The notes beneath the pieces were generated by a model that was not told the origin of the DNA, searched no databases, and was given only the letters and a program-made list of their open reading frames with translations. 18,266 nucleotides of DNA from VMCP01 sp964408945 (GTDB lineage Bacteria; Bacteroidota; Bacteroidia; NS11-12g; UBA955), in assembly GCA_964408945.1 (NCBI GenBank), contig CAYPBJ010000037.1, positions 1 to 18,266 on the forward strand. The letters are read 5' to 3'. A program made the position numbers and the translations under genes. Each line of letters starts with the position of its first letter. The first letter of the stretch is position 1. Of the stretch, positions 15,422 to 18,266 are shown piece after piece.

Positions 15422-16261
15422 ATGCCACTCGATCAGGTAGACGCTGACGAACTTTATCCCGATGATAAAAACATGGGGTTCTTTGATCACCTCGATGAAC
15501 TTCGTGCGAGGTTGGTTAAAATTGCCTACATCCTTATAGTTGCTACCATTATTTGCTTCGTATTTGTAGAAGACATTTTCAATTTGATTGTCATGTCGCC
15601 CTTTGAGCCTGGTTTCTGGGGATATGAATTCTTCTGCAAGGCGGGTAGATTTTTTACCCAATCGGATGCTCTTTGTTGGACACCTCCAAAGCTTTCCATG
15701 CAAAGTCAGCAAATTCAAGGTCAGTTTGTAAGTGCCTTTAAGATTTCGTTTGTGGTGGGAACCATTGCGAGTTTTCCTTTGGTGGTTTGGCAATTGTGGT
15801 CGTTTGTGAAGCCAGCCCTCAACATCAAGGAAGTGAAACGAGTTCAAAAGAGTTTATTTGTTGTATCTGTTTTGTTTTTCACTGGGGTTTTCTTCGCTTA
15901 TTTTCTTCTTGTACCCGTTGCAACCAATTTCTTGCTCACGTATTCGTTGAATGAGAATATTCAGAACATCATTACCATTTCATCGGTGACGGGTTTTGTC
16001 AGTTTTATGAGTTTGGCAACAGGCCTGGTTTTTGAACTGCCCGTGTTGATCTATATTTTGGCGAGCATTGGGTTGGTTACATCTGATTTATTGAAAAAAT
16101 ATTGGAGGTATGCCGCGGTGATTATTTTCATCATTGCCGGAATTGCCACTCCATCGCCCGATATGTTTTCTCAGCTTTTATTGGGACTTCCACTCATGTC
16201 TTTATATGTTGTGGGTATTCAAATTGCTAAAAGAGTAGAGAAACGCAAAGCACAAGATTAA
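15422..16261 (+). CDS. tatC: Twin-arginine translocase subunit TatC
   Basis: A 279-residue, six-helix membrane protein that recognises twin-arginine signal peptides and builds the Tat pore with TatA, exporting folded proteins. The signal-binding region FFDHLDELRAR (20-30) is intact. The second conserved acidic site lies in FVKPALNIKEVK (128-139; P131, E137). The closing TPSPDMFSQLLLGLP (243-257) is also typical. The usual Glu in the last helix (LYEIGI-type) is Val here (LYVVGI, 261-266). The first periplasmic loop is long and holds C72 and C85, which could form a disulfide. No tatA is adjacent. It is followed nine bases later by rpiB. Confidence 0.95.
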   Translation: MPLDQVDADELYPDDKNMGFFDHLDELRARLVKIAYILIVATIICFVFVEDIFNLIVMSPFEPGFWGYEFFCKAGRFFTQSDALCWTPPKLSMQSQQIQGQFVSAFKISFVVGTIASFPLVVWQLWSFVKPALNIKEVKRVQKSLFVVSVLFFTGVFFAYFLLVPVATNFLLTYSLNENIQNIITISSVTGFVSFMSLATGLVFELPVLIYILASIGLVTSDLLKKYWRYAAVIIFIIAGIATPSPDMFSQLLLGLPLMSLYVVGIQIAKRVEKRKAQD

Positions 16262-16266
16262 ATTTG
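16259..16266 (+). promoter_or_regulatory. -7 box of rpiB overlapping the tatC stop codon
   Basis: TAAATTTG (exact TAnnTTTG match) uses the tatC TAA stop as its first three bases, then AAAC and the rpiB ATG follow. The four-base spacing is the same as at recG, fabG and tatC. Confidence 0.5.
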
Positions 16267-16270
16267 AAAC

Positions 16271-16708
16271 ATGAATATTTCCGTTGGTTCCGATCATGCA
16301 GGTTTTGAATTGAAAAATGACCTGTTGGTTTATCTTTTAGAAAAAGGCTATAACCCCATAGATATGGGTCCTGATTCTGCTGACAGTGTAGATTATCCTG
16401 ATTACGCACATCGCGTGGCTGATTCAGTAGTTGAAGAACCTAACACTTTGGGCATCCTCATCTGCGGAAGCGGAAATGGCGTTTGCATAACAGCCAACAA
16501 GCATCAAGGTGTGAGAGCGGCTTTGGCTTGGGAACCCGAATTAGCGTCCCTCGCAAGACAACACAACAATGCCAACGTGATATGTCTTCCTGCCAGATTC
16601 ATTTCGAAAGATACGGCTTTCGCCATCGTTGACGCTTATTTGTGCGCAGAATTTGAAGGTGGAAGACACGCCAATCGCGTGAACAAAATTGAAGGAAATG
16701 TCTGCTGA
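16271..16708 (+). CDS. rpiB: Ribose-5-phosphate isomerase B
   Basis: A 145-residue enzyme of the RpiB/LacA/LacB family that interconverts ribose 5-phosphate and ribulose 5-phosphate in the non-oxidative pentose phosphate pathway. Recognisable motifs are GSDHAGFELK (6-15), DYPDYA (41-46), and GILICGSGNG (61-70) with the catalytic base C65. They continue with the LARQHNNANVICLPARF segment (94-110) and EFEGGRHANRVNKIE (127-141), which binds phosphate. Length is normal for the family. The gene overlaps the following hydroxylase gene by 11 bases, so the two are probably co-transcribed. The sequence CGSGNG fits RpiB well; allose-6-phosphate isomerase activity cannot be excluded. Confidence 0.95.
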   Translation: MNISVGSDHAGFELKNDLLVYLLEKGYNPIDMGPDSADSVDYPDYAHRVADSVVEEPNTLGILICGSGNGVCITANKHQGVRAALAWEPELASLARQHNNANVICLPARFISKDTAFAIVDAYLCAEFEGGRHANRVNKIEGNVC

Positions 16709-17309
16709 GCAAAACCTTGAAGCGGTAAGAATGTTGGGCTTGAAGTTGCCCACAGACCCGCGCTGGGTAAATATTGCAGAAAAATCTTTGGAAGAAATTC
16801 TGATTGATCACGCATTTTGCGAGCAAAAAGCAGCCACTTCGGGTATTTCGTTGATTGTAAAATACTCTCACTTGGAGAGAATTGTCAAGGAAGTTACCCC
16901 ATTGGTAGCCGAAGAATGGGGGCATTTCAGACGCGTCCTCAAAGAAATGGATAAGCGAGGCATCAAGCTCGGTAGAATGCGCAAAGATGAATATGTAGTT
17001 GGTTTACAGCAAAACATGAACATGGGAGACCATAAAATGATTTTGTTGGAAAAATTGCTGGTTTTTGCCCTCATCGAAGCCCGCAGTTGCGAGCGTTTCC
17101 GTTTGCTCAGCCTCTATTGCAACGAAGAATCACTCAGGTCATTTTACCATGAATTTATGGTATCAGAGGCCGGTCATTATGTGATGTTTATCGATTTAGC
17201 TAAAGAATACTATCCCGAAGAAGTGGTTAAAGCCCGTTGGCAAGAATGGTTAAAGATTGAAGCTGATATTTTATCGAAATTAGAACTTCGCGGCGACCGA
17301 GTGCACTGA
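16698..17309 (+). CDS. miaE: MiaE-like tRNA 2-methylthio-N6-isopentenyladenosine hydroxylase
   Basis: A 203-residue ferritin-like di-iron protein matching the tRNA-(ms2io6A)-hydroxylase family, which hydroxylates the isopentenyl group of the hypermodified adenosine 37. The N-terminal LGLKLPTDPRWVNIAEKSLE segment (13-32) is characteristic. Likely iron ligands are E42, E73 and H76 (EEWGH), E127 or E132 (EARSCERF), and E157 and H160 (SEAGH). The ATG at 16698 is inside rpiB (11-base overlap). A TTG three codons earlier is possible, but the ATG gives the usual MSA-type start. Function depends on MiaA and MiaB, which are not in this window. Some short members of the family have not been tested, so the substrate is inferred. 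Confidence 0.88.
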   Translation: MSAEQNLEAVRMLGLKLPTDPRWVNIAEKSLEEILIDHAFCEQKAATSGISLIVKYSHLERIVKEVTPLVAEEWGHFRRVLKEMDKRGIKLGRMRKDEYVVGLQQNMNMGDHKMILLEKLLVFALIEARSCERFRLLSLYCNEESLRSFYHEFMVSEAGHYVMFIDLAKEYYPEEVVKARWQEWLKIEADILSKLELRGDRVH

Positions 17310-17331
17310 TTTTAGTGTAACTTGCCTCTCT

Positions 17332-18156
17332 ATGAATTCATTGACGCATTTTTTCGAAGGCCTTTCGCCCATGATGCAAGGATTCACAGGTTCCATGTTC
17401 ACCTGGTTTCTCACTGCTCTAGGTGCTGCCGTAGTTTTTTTTATCAAGGACATTAAACGCGGATTTATGGATACCCTCCTCGGATTTACCGGTGGGGTGA
17501 TGCTTGCCGCAAGTTTTTGGAGTTTATTAAATCCAGCCATTGAAATGGCCGAACTTTCATGGGGTGAATCTCGTGCTTGGATACCCGTAGCCATTGGCTT
17601 TTTGGGCGGTGCATTTTTCTTGTTTGGACTGGATCAATGGCTGCCACATTTGCACTTAAACGAACCCATCACCAAAGCCGAAGGTGTAAAAACCAATTGG
17701 AATAAAACCGTATTACTTGTTTTAGCCATCACCCTCCACAACATTCCTGAAGGACTGGCAGTAGGAGTTGCCTTTGGCGCGGTTGCCGAAGGAATTCCCG
17801 GTGCAGACCTAACGGGAGCCATAGCGTTAACTATAGGAATTGGTATTCAAGATTTTCCCGAAGGAATGGCGGTTTCGCTTCCGCTTCGTCGTTTCGGATT
17901 GTCTCGATGGAAGTCTTTTCTCTGGGGACAATTATCTGGGGTAGTTGAGCCCGTTGCGGCCATCTTAGGCGTCGCTTTAGTCATGTGGGCGCAAGACATT
18001 CTTCCGTATGCGCTCGCCTTTGCCGCCGGCGCCATGATCTATGTTGTCGTAGAAGAGGTTATCCCCGAATCACACAGCAACGGCCACACTGATAAAGCCA
18101 CTCTCGGACTTATGTTCGGCTTCGTCTTGATGATGTCGTTGGATGTGGGGCTTTAG
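17332..18156 (+). CDS. ZIP-family divalent metal transporter (GufA-like)
   Basis: A 274-residue membrane protein of the ZIP family, which takes up zinc and sometimes iron, manganese or other divalent metals. About eight hydrophobic helices are visible. The metal-binding helices carry HNIPEG (136-141) and QDFPEG (173-178), the pair that defines the GufA branch, and a third acidic site EEVIPESH lies at 241-248. A His pair in the cytosolic loop (H106, H108) may bind metal. The gene begins 22 bases after the miaE-like gene and may share its transcript; TAACTTGC before the start is only a weak -7 candidate. Its stop TAG is the first unit of the second heptamer array. Direction and metal specificity cannot be told from sequence. 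Confidence 0.9.
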   Translation: MNSLTHFFEGLSPMMQGFTGSMFTWFLTALGAAVVFFIKDIKRGFMDTLLGFTGGVMLAASFWSLLNPAIEMAELSWGESRAWIPVAIGFLGGAFFLFGLDQWLPHLHLNEPITKAEGVKTNWNKTVLLVLAITLHNIPEGLAVGVAFGAVAEGIPGADLTGAIALTIGIGIQDFPEGMAVSLPLRRFGLSRWKSFLWGQLSGVVEPVAAILGVALVMWAQDILPYALAFAAGAMIYVVVEEVIPESHSNGHTDKATLGLMFGFVLMMSLDVGL

Positions 18157-18266
18157 ACTTTGGTACCTGGTACTTGGTCCATAGTCTGTGGTCTGTAGTC
18201 GATGGTCCATAGTCCATAGTCTGTAGTCTGTAGTCAAAACTCGCTACCCGCTACCCGATACCCGAT
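18152..18266. repeat. Second heptamer array, running off the window end
   Basis: Sixteen 7-base units (18152-18263) plus three bases, in unbroken register. The first includes the ZIP stop codon (TTTAGAC). Units pass from TTTGGTA/CCTGGTA/CTTGGTC through NNTRGTC (CATAGTC, TGTAGTC, GATGGTC) to a different family at the end (GCTACCC twice, then GATACCC) after one junction unit, AAAACTC. The middle units are the same sequence family as the array at 14382-14640. The array is cut off by the window edge, so its true length and any reverse arm are unknown. Confidence 0.9.

Overview
The window looks like a chromosomal scaffold fragment from a Bacteroidota bacterium, most likely near Flavobacteriales; this is inferred from gene content, not from a marker-gene tree. 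The evidence is a type IX secretion cargo with a C-terminal gliding-motility-type sorting domain, a parA-parB-DUF5683 operon, an MlaE/MlaF pair, promoters of the TTTG / TAnnTTTG type, and almost no Shine-Dalgarno sequences. A 100-N run inside recG shows that this is a scaffolded, probably metagenomic, assembly.

Layout. Positions 1-1232 (minus): a tRNA-Met with its own promoter and terminator, and a family 9 glycosyltransferase. Positions 1311-5795 (plus): a 1233-residue secreted PKD-like adhesin and a seven-helix BaxI_1 membrane protein. Positions 5792-8289 (minus): a tightly overlapping operon parA-parB-DUF5683-TPR. Positions 8362-10065 (plus): an orphan family 5 ABC solute-binding lipoprotein. 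Positions 10049-13278 (minus): recG (broken by the gap), then mlaE and mlaF. Positions 13344-18156 (plus): alkB-type alkane monooxygenase, fabG, tatC, rpiB, a miaE-like tRNA hydroxylase and a ZIP metal transporter.

Most of this is housekeeping: chromosome segregation (ParAB), fork repair (RecG), lipid traffic (MlaEF), fatty-acid synthesis (FabG), Tat export (TatC), pentose phosphate chemistry (RpiB) and tRNA modification (MiaE). AlkB, the large surface protein and the ZIP transporter are the more niche-specific genes. Genes are packed tightly: two convergent pairs overlap at their 3' ends and several co-directional pairs overlap by 1-11 bases.

Two things stand out. First, two intergenic stretches (14382-14640 and 18152-18266) are built entirely of degenerate 7-base units in unbroken register: 37 units in the first and 16 plus 3 bases in the second. 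Each begins at the end of the upstream coding sequence and contributes its TAG stop. The first array reverses orientation at a CCATGG centre, so it can fold on itself. Second, about half of the independently started genes carry a TAnnTTTG-like box exactly four bases before the start codon, which suggests leaderless or near-leaderless mRNAs.
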